In this document: positions 1 to 6,893 of the stretch, in pieces
Layout of the letters: each line of letters starts with the position of its first letter
Position numbering within the stretch: position 1 is the stretch's first letter
Virus record (IMG/VR): IMGVR_UViG_3300048929_000125
Coordinates: 1 to 23,267 of that record
Length of the DNA: 23,267 bases
Direction: 5' to 3' (one strand)
Source: a virus
Position numbers and translations under genes: made by a program
The notes under the pieces: generated by a model
Database searches by the model: none
Seen by the model: the letters and a program-made list of their open reading frames with translations, nothing else
Told to the model about the DNA's origin: nothing

Positions 1-101
1 GCCGTGCAGACCATGCCGATGATGGCCGTTGAGACGGTGGAAATGGTGCGCACGCCGTCGTTAATCTCGATGACCTGCACGCCGTGATGATAGTCGCTCA
101 T
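1..101 (-). CDS. FI: Tail sheath protein FI (5' end only)
   Basis: Only the first 33 codons lie in the window; the gene runs off the left edge. The reading starts [20 protein letters not shown] and continues through a Ser-Thr-rich stretch to GMVCTA, which matches the start of the P2 contractile tail sheath protein FI. The sheath subunits surround the tail tube and contract during infection. A Shine-Dalgarno-like CGGAG lies 8 bases before the ATG at 101. The gene is the first of a new late operon, separated from G by a terminator and a candidate Ogr-activated promoter, as in P2 where FI, FII, E, T, U and D follow. No extra gene (P2 has Z/fun) is present between G and FI. Confidence 0.93.
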   Translation of the reverse strand, partial: MSDYHHGVQVIEINDGVRTISTVSTAIIGMVCT

Positions 102-169
102 CCGTTAAACTCCGTGGTGAAGTGGAGCAACTATTTTCTGTTGTGCGCGCGACTGGCGCGATGAATGGG

Positions 170-193
170 CGTTGGTGGAGGAATAACACAACC
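170..193 (-). promoter_or_regulatory. Candidate Ogr/Delta activator site of late promoter PF
   Basis: Read on the minus strand this is GGTTGT, 12 bases, CCAACG. The P2 late-activator consensus is TGTTGT-N12-ACAACA, so the spacing is exact with one mismatch in the first half and two in the second. A site centred at 181.5 predicts a transcript start near 126, giving a leader of about 25 bases before FI. Position and spacing agree with known P2 late promoters; activity is inferred. Confidence 0.55.
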
Positions 194-196
194 AGT

Positions 197-220
197 AAAA
201 AGCCCTCCGGGTGGAGGGCT
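197..220 (-). terminator. Rho-independent terminator after G
   Basis: On the minus strand AGCCCTCC, a 4-base loop ACCC, and GGAGGGCT form a perfect 8-bp GC-rich stem (201-220), followed by TTTT (200-197). It lies directly after the G stop codon and would end the V-to-G late transcript before the FI promoter. Confidence 0.85.
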
Positions 221-224
221 TCGT

Positions 225-647
225 TTATGCAGGCAATTCAGGCCACTGTATATCCGGTGCGGTACTGATATCCAGTCGGTTTAACATCACCCGGTAAAGC
301 CGCCAGCTCTCAAGCGCCGCGCGCTCATCATCGGTGGCAATCCCGAGCGCCCCGGCGTCCTGCAGTGGCAGGATGCGCGTATTTGCTTCACTCATCAGCG
401 ATGCGCGAAGCGCTTCGGCCTGGCTGATTAATTCGGCCTCTGTCGGTTCCGGCCTGCTTATCAGCACCGGCTGACCGTACTCGTCAGGTGTAATTTCTTT
501 CCCGTTACCCTGATTATTAATCAGATAGTTATACCAGTCCTCTGACACCGCCACACCATCATCAGGCCAGCATCCCGCCAGTAAATACGCTGCTTTCGAG
601 CTGTCAGGGTAAAATCCGTTCGAGGTCGCGCTATAAAATATCGTCAT
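225..647 (-). CDS. G: Tail fibre assembly chaperone G
   Basis: A protein of 140 aa that matches the phage tail fibre assembly (Tfa, caudo_TAP) family. The N-terminal part (about 1-60) resembles the fibre-contact region and ends in the usual PEPTEAEL-type linker (about 66-75). The C-terminal helical part has a W-R-Y-R pattern (about 114-119) and ends in WPELPA, both typical of the family. These chaperones help fold and join the distal tail fibre and are normally specific for the partner fibre encoded upstream. Its ATG lies one base after the TGA of H, so translation is probably coupled. It is shorter than P2 G (about 175 aa), which suggests a different fibre and chaperone module. Confidence 0.9.
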   Translation of the reverse strand: MTIFYSATSNGFYPDSSKAAYLLAGCWPDDGVAVSEDWYNYLINNQGNGKEITPDEYGQPVLISRPEPTEAELISQAEALRASLMSEANTRILPLQDAGALGIATDDERAALESWRLYRVMLNRLDISTAPDIQWPELPA

Positions 648-648
648 A

Positions 649-2367
649 TCACTTACCCATCGCTATAAATCCGACCGTATTTTTTGCCGCAGCTTTGACC
701 ACAAACCCGGTAGTGCTGACACTTGATGCCCCCACGTCGCCGTATGCCCCGCTATTGACTGTGAGCGCAAGCGATGGCACCAGACTGAACGCAACAGGGA
801 AAGTGAAGCCCTGCCCGTCACTGGTCACCGCTACTTTTCCGTACTGAATCAACATGCCGGTGTTCGTATCACGAAACCATCCATTAGCCGCCAGTGAAGC
901 AGTGTTTATTTTCTGAAAACGCGCATCGGATTCTGCTTTGGTGTAAGCCTGCCCCGCAGGGGTATAACTCCCTTTCGCCTGATATTTATTATCGGTTTCC
1001 GCCTTAGTGTATGCCCCGACGTTGGCGGCAGGGATGGCGATATCAGCCGTTCCGTCAAACGCCACCCCCGCAATTTTGCGCGCGTTAAGCAGTCGGGTTG
1101 CAGAGACAGCATTGCCATTACTCGCGAGCGCACCAATTTCGGTAGGCGTCGGTTTGTTCGCAACATCATATTGTTTTGTCCACGCCGTCCACACACCGTT
1201 AAAAATGGTGCGGATATAGCTGCGGGAATTGCTGTATATACGGTAAATCTGAGTAAAACCAGCGTGCTTATATACTTCCAGTGACCCGGCAACCGCTTCA
1301 GGATAGTTTTTTCCTGTTGCTGCCTGGTTGTTAGCTGTCTGGAAATAGAGGCCCGGCGTGGTGTAGGCGTTTAAATCAGCAGCATTACCAATCGCCACAG
1401 CCTGACCGTTAAAAATATCCTGCGCGGTCACACTGATATCATCCGTCAGTGGCCTGCCATTCACTTTGCGGCCAGAGGGTACACGCCCGTTAGCGTTATC
1501 ATTTGCCGCTTTCACCGCTTTCGGCGTGGCAGCAAAGGCCTCAGACGTGCTATCGGTCACGCTGGTTAGCTGGACAATCCCCTTCTGCGCCGTGGTCGCG
1601 TCCTGAGCCGTATATTTACCCTTAGCAAGGTCATACGCCGCCTTAACCGCTTTCGGTGTTGCTGCGAGCGCCTCAGACGCGCTGTCGGTTGCGCTACTGA
1701 GCTGGACAATCCCCTTCTGCGCCGTGGTCGCGTCCTGAGCCGTATATTTCCCGCTGGCAAGGTCATACGCCGCCTTGACCGCTTTCGGTGTCGCTGCGAG
1801 CGCCTCAGACGCGCTGTCGGTCGCACTGCTTAACTGCGTGAAGCCCTTTTCTTTCAGAGTGGCGTCAGGATGGCGGCGTGACTGCTCGTGCTCCGCGAGC
1901 TTATCGTCGACATAATCCTGCGTCGCCATCACAAGCGTGGTATCGATGGACAGCTCGACCGTGTCGATGTCGCTCACCATGATAACCATGCGCAGGGTCT
2001 GCGCGCGCCCTGACCCTTCCGCCAGCTCGGGCTTGTAGCCCTCCGCCATATTACCGACCGCAATCAGCGTGCTGGTGTCGTCGTAAAGCCCCATTTCACG
2101 CAGCCAGAAACCGCCGGTCTCTGGCGGAATCACCAGCTCCGCGACGACATAGTTTTTGTGCTTTTTGTCCTGGCTGATTTTATTCAGCGCATGACGCCAG
2201 ACCTCATTGACCAGTTTTGTCTGACTGGCGTTCGGTTCGGGCAGTTTGCCGCCGCCATCCCCGACGGCCATCGCCACGAAATTGACTTTTTTCCCGTTCG
2301 GGACGCTCGCCGCCGCCAGCTTTTCCGCACCGGCTTTGGTGATAACGGTTTTATATTTTACTGTCAT
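649..2367 (-). CDS. H: Tail fibre protein H (receptor-binding fibre)
   Basis: A protein of 572 aa, shorter than P2 H (about 669 aa). Residues 1-160 are the conserved virion-attachment part of P2-type fibres, including [12 protein letters not shown] (85-96). Residues 179-290 are two full copies and one partial copy of a 44-residue repeat ([21 protein letters not shown]), the usual tail fibre repeat. The last 80 residues ([19 protein letters not shown] and beyond, with FTFPVAF) look like the Gp53-like C-terminal tip seen in receptor-binding fibres. The fibre recognises the host surface, probably lipopolysaccharide, and with G sets host range. The internal repeats could let fibre length change by recombination. 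Confidence 0.93.
   Translation of the reverse strand: MTVKYKTVITKAGAEKLAAASVPNGKKVNFVAMAVGDGGGKLPEPNASQTKLVNEVWRHALNKISQDKKHKNYVVAELVIPPETGGFWLREMGLYDDTSTLIAVGNMAEGYKPELAEGSGRAQTLRMVIMVSDIDTVELSIDTTLVMATQDYVDDKLAEHEQSRRHPDATLKEKGFTQLSSATDSASEALAATPKAVKAAYDLASGKYTAQDATTAQKGIVQLSSATDSASEALAATPKAVKAAYDLAKGKYTAQDATTAQKGIVQLTSVTDSTSEAFAATPKAVKAANDNANGRVPSGRKVNGRPLTDDISVTAQDIFNGQAVAIGNAADLNAYTTPGLYFQTANNQAATGKNYPEAVAGSLEVYKHAGFTQIYRIYSNSRSYIRTIFNGVWTAWTKQYDVANKPTPTEIGALASNGNAVSATRLLNARKIAGVAFDGTADIAIPAANVGAYTKAETDNKYQAKGSYTPAGQAYTKAESDARFQKINTASLAANGWFRDTNTGMLIQYGKVAVTSDGQGFTFPVAFSLVPSLALTVNSGAYGDVGASSVSTTGFVVKAAAKNTVGFIAMGK
1505..1833 (-). repeat. 132-bp in-frame tandem repeat inside H
   Basis: Two complete 132-bp units (1833-1702 and 1701-1570) and about half of a third (1569 to about 1505) encode the 44-residue fibre repeat. 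Units 1 and 2 are nearly identical; unit 3 has drifted ([23 protein letters not shown]). The near-identity of the first two points to recent duplication or exchange. Confidence 0.9.
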
Positions 2368-2378
2368 TGTGCTCTCAC

Positions 2379-2909
2379 TTATCCGGGGTAAACCGTGGTG
2401 ATATCGCCGTCATAGGTCAGCGCGCCGTAATACAGATGCCCCGGAATATCCTGAATAATATTCAGACCGATAAGATGGCGGCTCGCGGGTTTGGCATCGG
2501 CAATCAGCCGCTCCATTTCGTAATACATTTCCTCAGTGATGCCGGTCTCTAGCACGCCGATATCGAGGCGGAATGTGCCGGGCGGGTCGTTGGTTTCCCA
2601 CCATTCTGTGACGTTAATCAGATACCCGAGCGGCTCGACCACACGGCGCACCGCGCCTATCGTCCCTTTGTGCGCATGAATAAACCACGCCGCGCGGATC
2701 ACCTCGCGTTTTGTTTCTTCCGGCCAGCTTTCATCCCAGCGGTCGACCGAAAACGCCCAGGCAAGCCACGGCAGCAAATTTGACGGGCAGGTGTCGGCGT
2801 TCCACAGACGGCGCAGCGGGACGGGGGTATTTTCGATATCTGCACAGGCGCGTGCCGCCGCCACCTCAAGCGGTGACGAGCCGACCGGCAGCAGTCGGTT
2901 ATTACTCAT
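2379..2909 (-). CDS. I: Baseplate / tail protein I
   Basis: A protein of 176 aa, the same length as P2 gpI (phage tail protein I family). It carries the family features LLPVGSSPLEVAAARA near the N terminus, LLPWLAWAFSVDRWD in the middle (about 46-60), and HKGTIGAVRRVVEPLGY (about 79-95). It is part of the baseplate wedge, with J and W, and helps attach the H fibre to the baseplate. The start overlaps the end of J by 8 bases, so the two are translationally coupled; H follows 11 bases downstream. Confidence 0.93.
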   Translation of the reverse strand: MSNNRLLPVGSSPLEVAAARACADIENTPVPLRRLWNADTCPSNLLPWLAWAFSVDRWDESWPEETKREVIRAAWFIHAHKGTIGAVRRVVEPLGYLINVTEWWETNDPPGTFRLDIGVLETGITEEMYYEMERLIADAKPASRHLIGLNIIQDIPGHLYYGALTYDGDITTVYPG

Positions 2910-3810
2910 CGTTACCCCCGACCGTCACGCTATACGCGGTGCAAAAAGAGGCCTGCGTATCATCGAGCACGATATCGGCCACGGGTGCTACCAGTTCGAC
3001 ACGCTGCACACCCTCGACGTGGAGCGCGGCATAAATGGCTGACTTGCGAATATCCCGCCCGAGCCGGTGCTGTGCGCTGATATAGGTCTGCAGCTTCGCT
3101 TTTGCGGCACTGAGCACCGGCTCGCTTTCGGGGCCGGGATAAAGGTAAAGCGCCGCGTCGATGGTGTAGTCGACAATGGTCGCCGACTGGACGGTCACGC
3201 GGTCAGCGACCGGCCTCACGTCCTCATCGTTCAGCGCGGCACGCACCACGGCGAGCAGCTCGTCGGACGCCGCGCCGTTAGTCTCGCGGGACAACACCGA
3301 CACGGTCACGCAGGCAGGCTCCGGGCTGATGACTGAAATATCGGCGACCCGCCCGTCAGCGCTGCGGCCATGAAACTGATACGCACCGGTCGACCCGGCC
3401 ACGCTCATTCCCTCAAAGGCCTGTTGAATGCGCAGGCGATAGTCGGTGTCTGATTCCATCACGGCGGGTGTCGGCGGCAGCGTGGTCTCATCGGCTGGCG
3501 TGATAACGAGGCGCTCGACGTTGTAGTTTGCTCCGAGATTATCGAGGTCATGCCCTGCGGCATACGCCAGCATCACCGCGCGGGCCGACTCATTGACACG
3601 CTGTCGCCAGATAACTTCACGATAAGCGTTCTCCTGCAGGAGCTTCACAATCGGCTCAGATTCAAGCGTTAGCGTGCGCGCGACCGCCTCCTGCTGGTCT
3701 TCGGGATAAAGCGAGACAAGCGTCGCCTTGCGCTCGGTCAGGATGGTTTCAAAATCCAGCTCTTCCACGACATCGGGCGCGGCGAGCTGGTTCAGGTCAA
3801 CAATAGCCAT
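2902..3810 (-). CDS. J: Baseplate wedge protein J
   Basis: A protein of 302 aa, the same length as P2 gpJ and belonging to the baseplate J / T4 gp6-like family. The N terminus (MAIVDLNQLAAPDVVEELDF) and internal SVAGSTGAYQFHGRSADGRV stretch (about 136-155) are typical. It forms the outer baseplate wedge and connects to I and W. It begins 5 bases after the W stop codon, inside the V-W-J-I-H-G operon. Nothing looks broken. Confidence 0.95.
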   Translation of the reverse strand: MAIVDLNQLAAPDVVEELDFETILTERKATLVSLYPEDQQEAVARTLTLESEPIVKLLQENAYREVIWRQRVNESARAVMLAYAAGHDLDNLGANYNVERLVITPADETTLPPTPAVMESDTDYRLRIQQAFEGMSVAGSTGAYQFHGRSADGRVADISVISPEPACVTVSVLSRETNGAASDELLAVVRAALNDEDVRPVADRVTVQSATIVDYTIDAALYLYPGPESEPVLSAAKAKLQTYISAQHRLGRDIRKSAIYAALHVEGVQRVELVAPVADIVLDDTQASFCTAYSVTVGGNDE

Positions 3811-3815
3811 AGCGT

Positions 3816-4166
3816 TTAACTCAGTGGGATAGTGAGGGAAAAAGGCTGGTTTGAGTTGGTGCGCGTGCCGGTAATATCGACATACAGCGCGCCGTCATCC
3901 TCACCGCGCTCAAAGGTGATGGTCGACAGACTGACGCGTGGCTCCCACTTCTGGATCGCCGAGTAGCACGCGGCCATAATCTGCAGCCGCAGCGCCGGGG
4001 TCTGCGGCTGGTCAATCAGCGCTGACAGCAGCGAGCCATATTCACGGCGCATCACACGCGAACCAACCGGCGTGACCAGAATGTCGCGCACGCTCTGCCT
4101 GATATGGTCGGCCTCAGAAATACTGAGCCCGGTGTGGCTGTTCATACCTAAATAACGCACCGTCAT
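3816..4166 (-). CDS. W: Baseplate wedge protein W (gp25-like)
   Basis: A protein of 116 aa (P2 gpW about 115 aa) of the T4 gp25 / GPW family. The characteristic region is SISEADHIRQSVRDILVTPV followed by GSRVMRREYGS (about 36-46), where the family's conserved EYG lies. It is a core piece of the baseplate wedge. Its ATG overlaps the V stop codon (ATGA), which indicates coupled translation. Confidence 0.95.
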   Translation of the reverse strand: MTVRYLGMNSHTGLSISEADHIRQSVRDILVTPVGSRVMRREYGSLLSALIDQPQTPALRLQIMAACYSAIQKWEPRVSLSTITFERGEDDGALYVDITGTRTNSNQPFSLTIPLS

Positions 4167-4804
4167 TTCGTCCCCTCCGTTCTGCTACCGCCGCGTTCTA
4201 CTCCGCCGTGGTCGTGGTCATCCACCTGCACGCCGTTCGAGGTCAGTTTCCCGCCGCTGTGCTCGATATTTCCTTTCATCGTCCCGCCCTTCTGCACTTC
4301 GAGTGAGCCGGTGATGAGCTTGTTAGTGCACACCACTTCTGGGGTATCGAGCGTGATGCGGGTTTCAGCTTTGACCAGCACCACCGGCACAGTGGCGGTA
4401 AGGGATTCCGACGCGGTGACGTCGGCGGTTTTGATACCGGACACGGTGAGCGCCCCGCTGTCGGGTTCGTACTCGATAACCGCCCCGTCGGGAAAGGCAA
4501 TGTGAAGCGCATCAGGCGAGGCAGACGGCGCGGGATTGTCATCAGAGAAAATGGAGGGCAGCACAAACGCGGTGTCGAGTTCGCCACCGATGGCAAGAAT
4601 CAGCACCTGCTCGCCAACGGAAGGAGCCCACCACACACGCGAGCGACCGGCGCGGGAGGTCAGCCAGTTAAGCCAGGTGGTTTGCATCCCGCCGGTCTGG
4701 ACGCGACAGAGCCCAGCATCGTGATCGACGTCGGTCACGATGCCGGTACGGATAAGGTTGCGCATAGCGCGAGCGATATCCTGAAGTGAATTTAATGTGT
4801 TCAT
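4163..4804 (-). CDS. V: Tail spike / baseplate hub protein V
   Basis: A protein of 213 aa (P2 gpV about 211 aa). Residues 15-90 form the OB-fold part shared with T4 gp5 (VQTGGMQTTWLNWLT). Residues 100-190 are the repeat-rich beta-helix. The C-terminal tip has DDHDHGG with H197 and H199, the H-x-H motif that binds iron at the membrane-piercing apex of P2-type spikes. The gene is first in the tail operon. No strong Shine-Dalgarno sequence is seen before the ATG at 4804 (upstream bases read ATTCTACCTCC), which is odd for an abundant late gene. Directly upstream begins the AT-rich foreign island. Confidence 0.94.
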   Translation of the reverse strand: MNTLNSLQDIARAMRNLIRTGIVTDVDHDAGLCRVQTGGMQTTWLNWLTSRAGRSRVWWAPSVGEQVLILAIGGELDTAFVLPSIFSDDNPAPSASPDALHIAFPDGAVIEYEPDSGALTVSGIKTADVTASESLTATVPVVLVKAETRITLDTPEVVCTNKLITGSLEVQKGGTMKGNIEHSGGKLTSNGVQVDDHDHGGVERGGSRTEGTK

Positions 4805-4847
4805 GGAGGTAGAATGCCGCCTGGTATGGTCAACGACAATTAAATGC

Positions 4848-4871
4848 AGTTTGAAGAGGCATGAAACAACA
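4848..4871 (-). promoter_or_regulatory. Candidate late activator site upstream of V (PV), uncertain
   Basis: On the minus strand a perfect left half-site TGTTGT is followed after 12 bases by CAAACT, which matches the ACAACA half poorly (3 of 6). A site centred here would start transcription near 4804, on the V start codon itself, so the spacing does not fit well. A second isolated ACAACA occurs at 4915-4910, which would place the start near 4866. One of these is probably PV, but I cannot decide which. Confidence 0.3.
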
Positions 4872-5109
4872 CACTGATACTGTGCGAGATCAAAAAACTG
4901 TCGTTCCCTTGTTGTTCAACCTCTTACTTTTAAATAATTGAGATATTGAAAGTCATACAAGTGAACTATTTCATTGCAATCAGGAAATATTTAAAAAAAA
5001 TAAAACCAATTAACTCATGCTATAAGTTAAAAAATTTCCGATTGAACCATGAAGGAAACCAGGCAATAATAATAGCGTAGGTAAACCAAAAACAAAGCAA
5101 TGATATATT

Positions 5110-5143
5110 AGCGGACGGTGATGTCGCCTACTCCGCTCTTTTC
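5110..5143 (+). terminator. Hairpin followed by a short T tract
   Basis: On the plus strand AGCGGA (5110-5115) pairs with TCCGCT (5132-5137), with an inner GGTG/CGCC stem and ATGT loop, followed by CTTTTC. This has the shape of a Rho-independent terminator for plus-strand transcription, but I see no plus-strand gene before it. Read on the minus strand, the same bases follow an ATG and a 5-codon frame. It may be a structured part of an unknown RNA. Confidence 0.4.
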
Positions 5144-5225
5144 ATTAAATTAAACCCAGCCCTCCAGAATAATTATTACAATAATAAATGCTTGAAAGTT
5201 AGAAAAATATGATCATGAAATTAAA

Positions 5226-5332
5226 ATCGTGGTGCCGGGTGCCTCCCGGTGCTTCTTTGCCAGACCAAAGAAGCGCGAGCATATCGCAAAGGTGTCTGGT
5301 TCGACCCGCCGCATAGGGGGATTCACCACACC
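5226..5332 (-). ncRNA. Structured small RNA, possibly C4 / P4 CI-type antisense RNA
   Basis: The minus strand reads GGUGUGGUGAAUCCCCCUAU from the predicted start at about 5332. Stems seen: GUGGUG (5329-5324) with CACCAC (5234-5229) closes the whole molecule; CCGGG with CCCGG (5249-5235) forms a 5-bp hairpin; GCUUCUUUG with CAAAGAAGC (5274-5251) forms a perfect 9-bp hairpin. The 6-base loop of the last hairpin (GUCUGG) is exactly complementary to upstream CCAGAC (5299-5294), so a pseudoknot or a switch between two folds is possible. The C-rich AUCCCCCUAU near the 5' end is the kind of segment that pairs with ribosome binding sites. The pattern reminds me of the C4/CI phage antisense RNAs, but that family assignment is from memory. 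The 3' end is uncertain. Confidence 0.55.
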
Positions 5333-5336
5333 TAGA

Positions 5337-5365
5337 AAAATAGAAAACAGTCTCACGTGAGTCAA
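5337..5365 (-). promoter_or_regulatory. Strong sigma-70 promoter with palindromic operator for the 5226-5332 RNA
   Basis: On the minus strand TTGACT (5365-5360), a 17-bp spacer, and TATTTT (5342-5337) make a close match to the sigma-70 consensus. The 10-bp perfect palindrome CTCACGTGAG (5352-5361) sits in the spacer and touches the -35 box, as an operator would. The start is predicted near 5332-5330. Confidence 0.6.
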
Positions 5366-5528
5366 GTTTTTTTAGCAGACATGTGTTTTTTCATGATCCC
5401 ATGATCACAATAAAGAAATTTTGTGTCAGCTATGCTTATACCAAACGAAAAAGCATGCTTTTGTCACACCAGCTTAGTTTATATTTCCAACATTAATTGA
5501 CAATCATTATCTGACCTGCATGAAAACG

Positions 5529-5560
5529 CAAAAAAAAGTCCATCAATAAATTGACAGACT
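5529..5560 (-). terminator. Rho-independent terminator of the 5530-5609 RNA
   Basis: On the minus strand AGTCTGTCAAT, loop TT, ATTGATGGACT pair over 11 positions (two as G-U), followed by seven more T residues. This is a textbook intrinsic terminator facing left. Confidence 0.75.
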
Positions 5561-5609
5561 TCTGAAATATCAGAAAAGGTGCTTACCAACCATTTACTTC
5601 AGATGAAGT
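5530..5609 (-). ncRNA. Compact small RNA candidate with its own promoter and terminator
   Basis: A predicted minus-strand RNA of about 80 nt with three stem-loops in a row: AUUUACUUC/GAAGUAAAU (9 bp, 4-base loop, 5613-5592), UUCUGA/UCAGAA (5575-5560), and a terminator hairpin with a U tract (5560-5530). No open frame of useful length is present. The layout (promoter, 5' hairpin, short single-stranded part GGUUGGUAAGCACC, U-tailed terminator) is that of a trans-acting bacterial sRNA of the Hfq-binding kind. The 5' hairpin lies partly at the predicted start, so it could be an operator instead. Target and function are unknown. Confidence 0.55.
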
Positions 5610-5615
5610 AAATTT

Positions 5616-5645
5616 AGCATAGCACCACTTATGAGAAACGTACAA
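5616..5645 (-). promoter_or_regulatory. Promoter of the 5530-5609 RNA
   Basis: On the minus strand TTGTAC (5645-5640), an 18-bp spacer, and TATGCT (5621-5616) preceded by TG (extended -10). The 22-base inverted repeat 5592-5613 begins just after the -10 box, so it may also be a regulator binding site. Confidence 0.5.
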
Positions 5646-5932
5646 GTTTTTAGTATTCATTACCTATAGAACCAATAGAATGCTTACCATGCGTCTATGA
5701 TAAAACACATGGAACCACTCAGTAAGGACCTGCTTAACCACACAAAACTGCTTCAACTCTATTTAAATCAATAAACTCCAGCTTAAAATAGAGAATATAT
5801 GAATACGTTCTCCATAACTCACTTCAGTTTTCTTAGAATCAACTGTTCAATGAGAAACTTTTCTTGCATATCGAACACGAGTAACTTGCGTTCTGGGTAT
5901 TGCACATTTACTGCCACCAAACCTTGAATAGC

Positions 5933-5966
5933 CAATCGAAAAATAGTTAAAGATATTTTTCAATTG
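5933..5966. repeat. 13-bp inverted repeat
   Basis: CAATCGAAAAATA (5933-5945) and TATTTTTCAATTG (5954-5966) are inverted copies with one mismatch and an 8-base loop. It lies about 140 bases past the end of the acyltransferase gene. It has no T tract and is not a clear terminator; a protein-binding site or weak transcript end is possible. Confidence 0.4.
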
Positions 5967-6101
5967 CCGTATTTAAAACGAACCACCACTATTAAATGCC
6001 ACATTCCACATTTTGCTGACAGTAGCATTTTTCAATCTTCATTCTGTTTACCTATCGCATAATTCGAGATTCGACACTCATCCAACTAAATATATACTCT
6101 A

Positions 6102-6893
6102 CTAACGGATAATTCCACGTGTTGAGTGCTGGAAAAACCATTCGAATAGTTCGCCAACAGGATGCTTATTTAACCTCTCTTTTAACATAACCTTCGCTTC
6201 ATGTAACGATAGTGATTTATTGTAAAGTATATCGTAACAACCTTTTGTTAAGCTCTGATCGCTCTGACCCGACCCGGTGAAATATCTGGATGTGGTGTCT
6301 ATTCCATTGGGTTCAGCATAGTTACCGCTAGCATAAACAAATGGGGGAATATCCTGAGTTACACCTGAGTGATGCCCAACATTTGCATATGCACCTAATA
6401 CACAGAATTGATGGATTGCGCACATGAACCCGACCACAGCACCATCACCCAGTGCAACATGTCCTGCCAGGCCGCTGTTATCACCAATGTGCGTACTATT
6501 ACCAATGATGCAGTCATGCCCAATGTGAACGTTATTCAGGAGGGTATTATCGTCACCTATTATAGTGTAATTATTATCTTGCGCCGTGCCTCGATGGATT
6601 GTTGCATTGTTACCAATATTGTTACGACTCCCTATAATTAGCCTGGTTGACTCATTTTTATATTTTAGATCTTGATTCACTTCACCTATCGATGAAAACT
6701 GCCCAATCTGATTATCACACCCGATAACTGTAAATCCATTAATAACTGAATGGGACCCTATAATAGTTCCCTCACCAATAACAACATCCGCAGAAATAAT
6801 ACAAAATGGACCGATATTGACATGTGCCTCGATCACTGCGCCTGGTGCTATGATACTGCTACTCGAAACGCGTGCAGTAGAAGAGATCGTCAT
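6102..6893 (-). CDS. LpxA-like UDP-N-acetylglucosamine O-acyltransferase (moron gene)
   Basis: A protein of 263 aa, one longer than E. coli LpxA and alignable along its whole length (IGPFC, SIGEVNQDLKY, TIHRGT, HDC, IHQFC, final STRGIIR). Residues 1-190 are the hexapeptide-repeat left-handed beta-helix; the rest is the helical C-terminal domain. LpxA transfers a hydroxyacyl chain from acyl carrier protein to UDP-GlcNAc, the first step of lipid A synthesis. The catalytic base (H126, LpxA H125) and H123, H145, H161, K77, Q74 and D75 are kept. The acyl-chain ruler G173 is replaced by His174, H191 by Tyr192, and the GLKRRGF segment with R204/R205 is missing. A shorter acyl chain or a different sugar substrate is therefore likely. 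AGGA lies 8 bases before the ATG. The gene is AT-rich, stands alone and is oriented with the late genes; I infer a role in changing the lysogen's surface. Confidence 0.85.
   Translation of the reverse strand: MTISSTARVSSSSIIAPGAVIEAHVNIGPFCIISADVVIGEGTIIGSHSVINGFTVIGCDNQIGQFSSIGEVNQDLKYKNESTRLIIGSRNNIGNNATIHRGTAQDNNYTIIGDDNTLLNNVHIGHDCIIGNSTHIGDNSGLAGHVALGDGAVVGFMCAIHQFCVLGAYANVGHHSGVTQDIPPFVYASGNYAEPNGIDTTSRYFTGSGQSDQSLTKGCYDILYNKSLSLHEAKVMLKERLNKHPVGELFEWFFQHSTRGIIR

Larger units (their letters stand above)
4805..6101. other. AT-rich island without protein genes between V and the acyltransferase gene
   Basis: About 1.3 kb, clearly AT-rich against the GC-rich phage genes on both sides, with no open frame above 60 codons on either strand. 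It holds two promoter-linked small RNA candidates on the minus strand (5226-5332 and 5530-5609), a structured hairpin (5110-5143) and a 13-bp inverted repeat (5933-5966). Between about 5800 and 6060 on the minus strand one frame, interrupted by a stop, reads like protein (for example LLVFDMQEKFLIEQLILRKL), which may be a decayed gene of unknown origin. P2-like phages are known to vary between S and V. Confidence 0.6.

Noticed and set aside
1566-1826. Arg-rich minus-strand frame inside H
   Set aside because: It is an out-of-frame reading of the fibre repeats.
1505-1833. Tandem repeats as a CRISPR array
   Set aside because: Units are adjacent without spacers and code in frame for the tail fibre repeat.
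5290-5312. GGTTCGA motif like a tRNA T-loop
   Set aside because: No acceptor, D or anticodon arms can be formed around it; it belongs to the ncRNA region.
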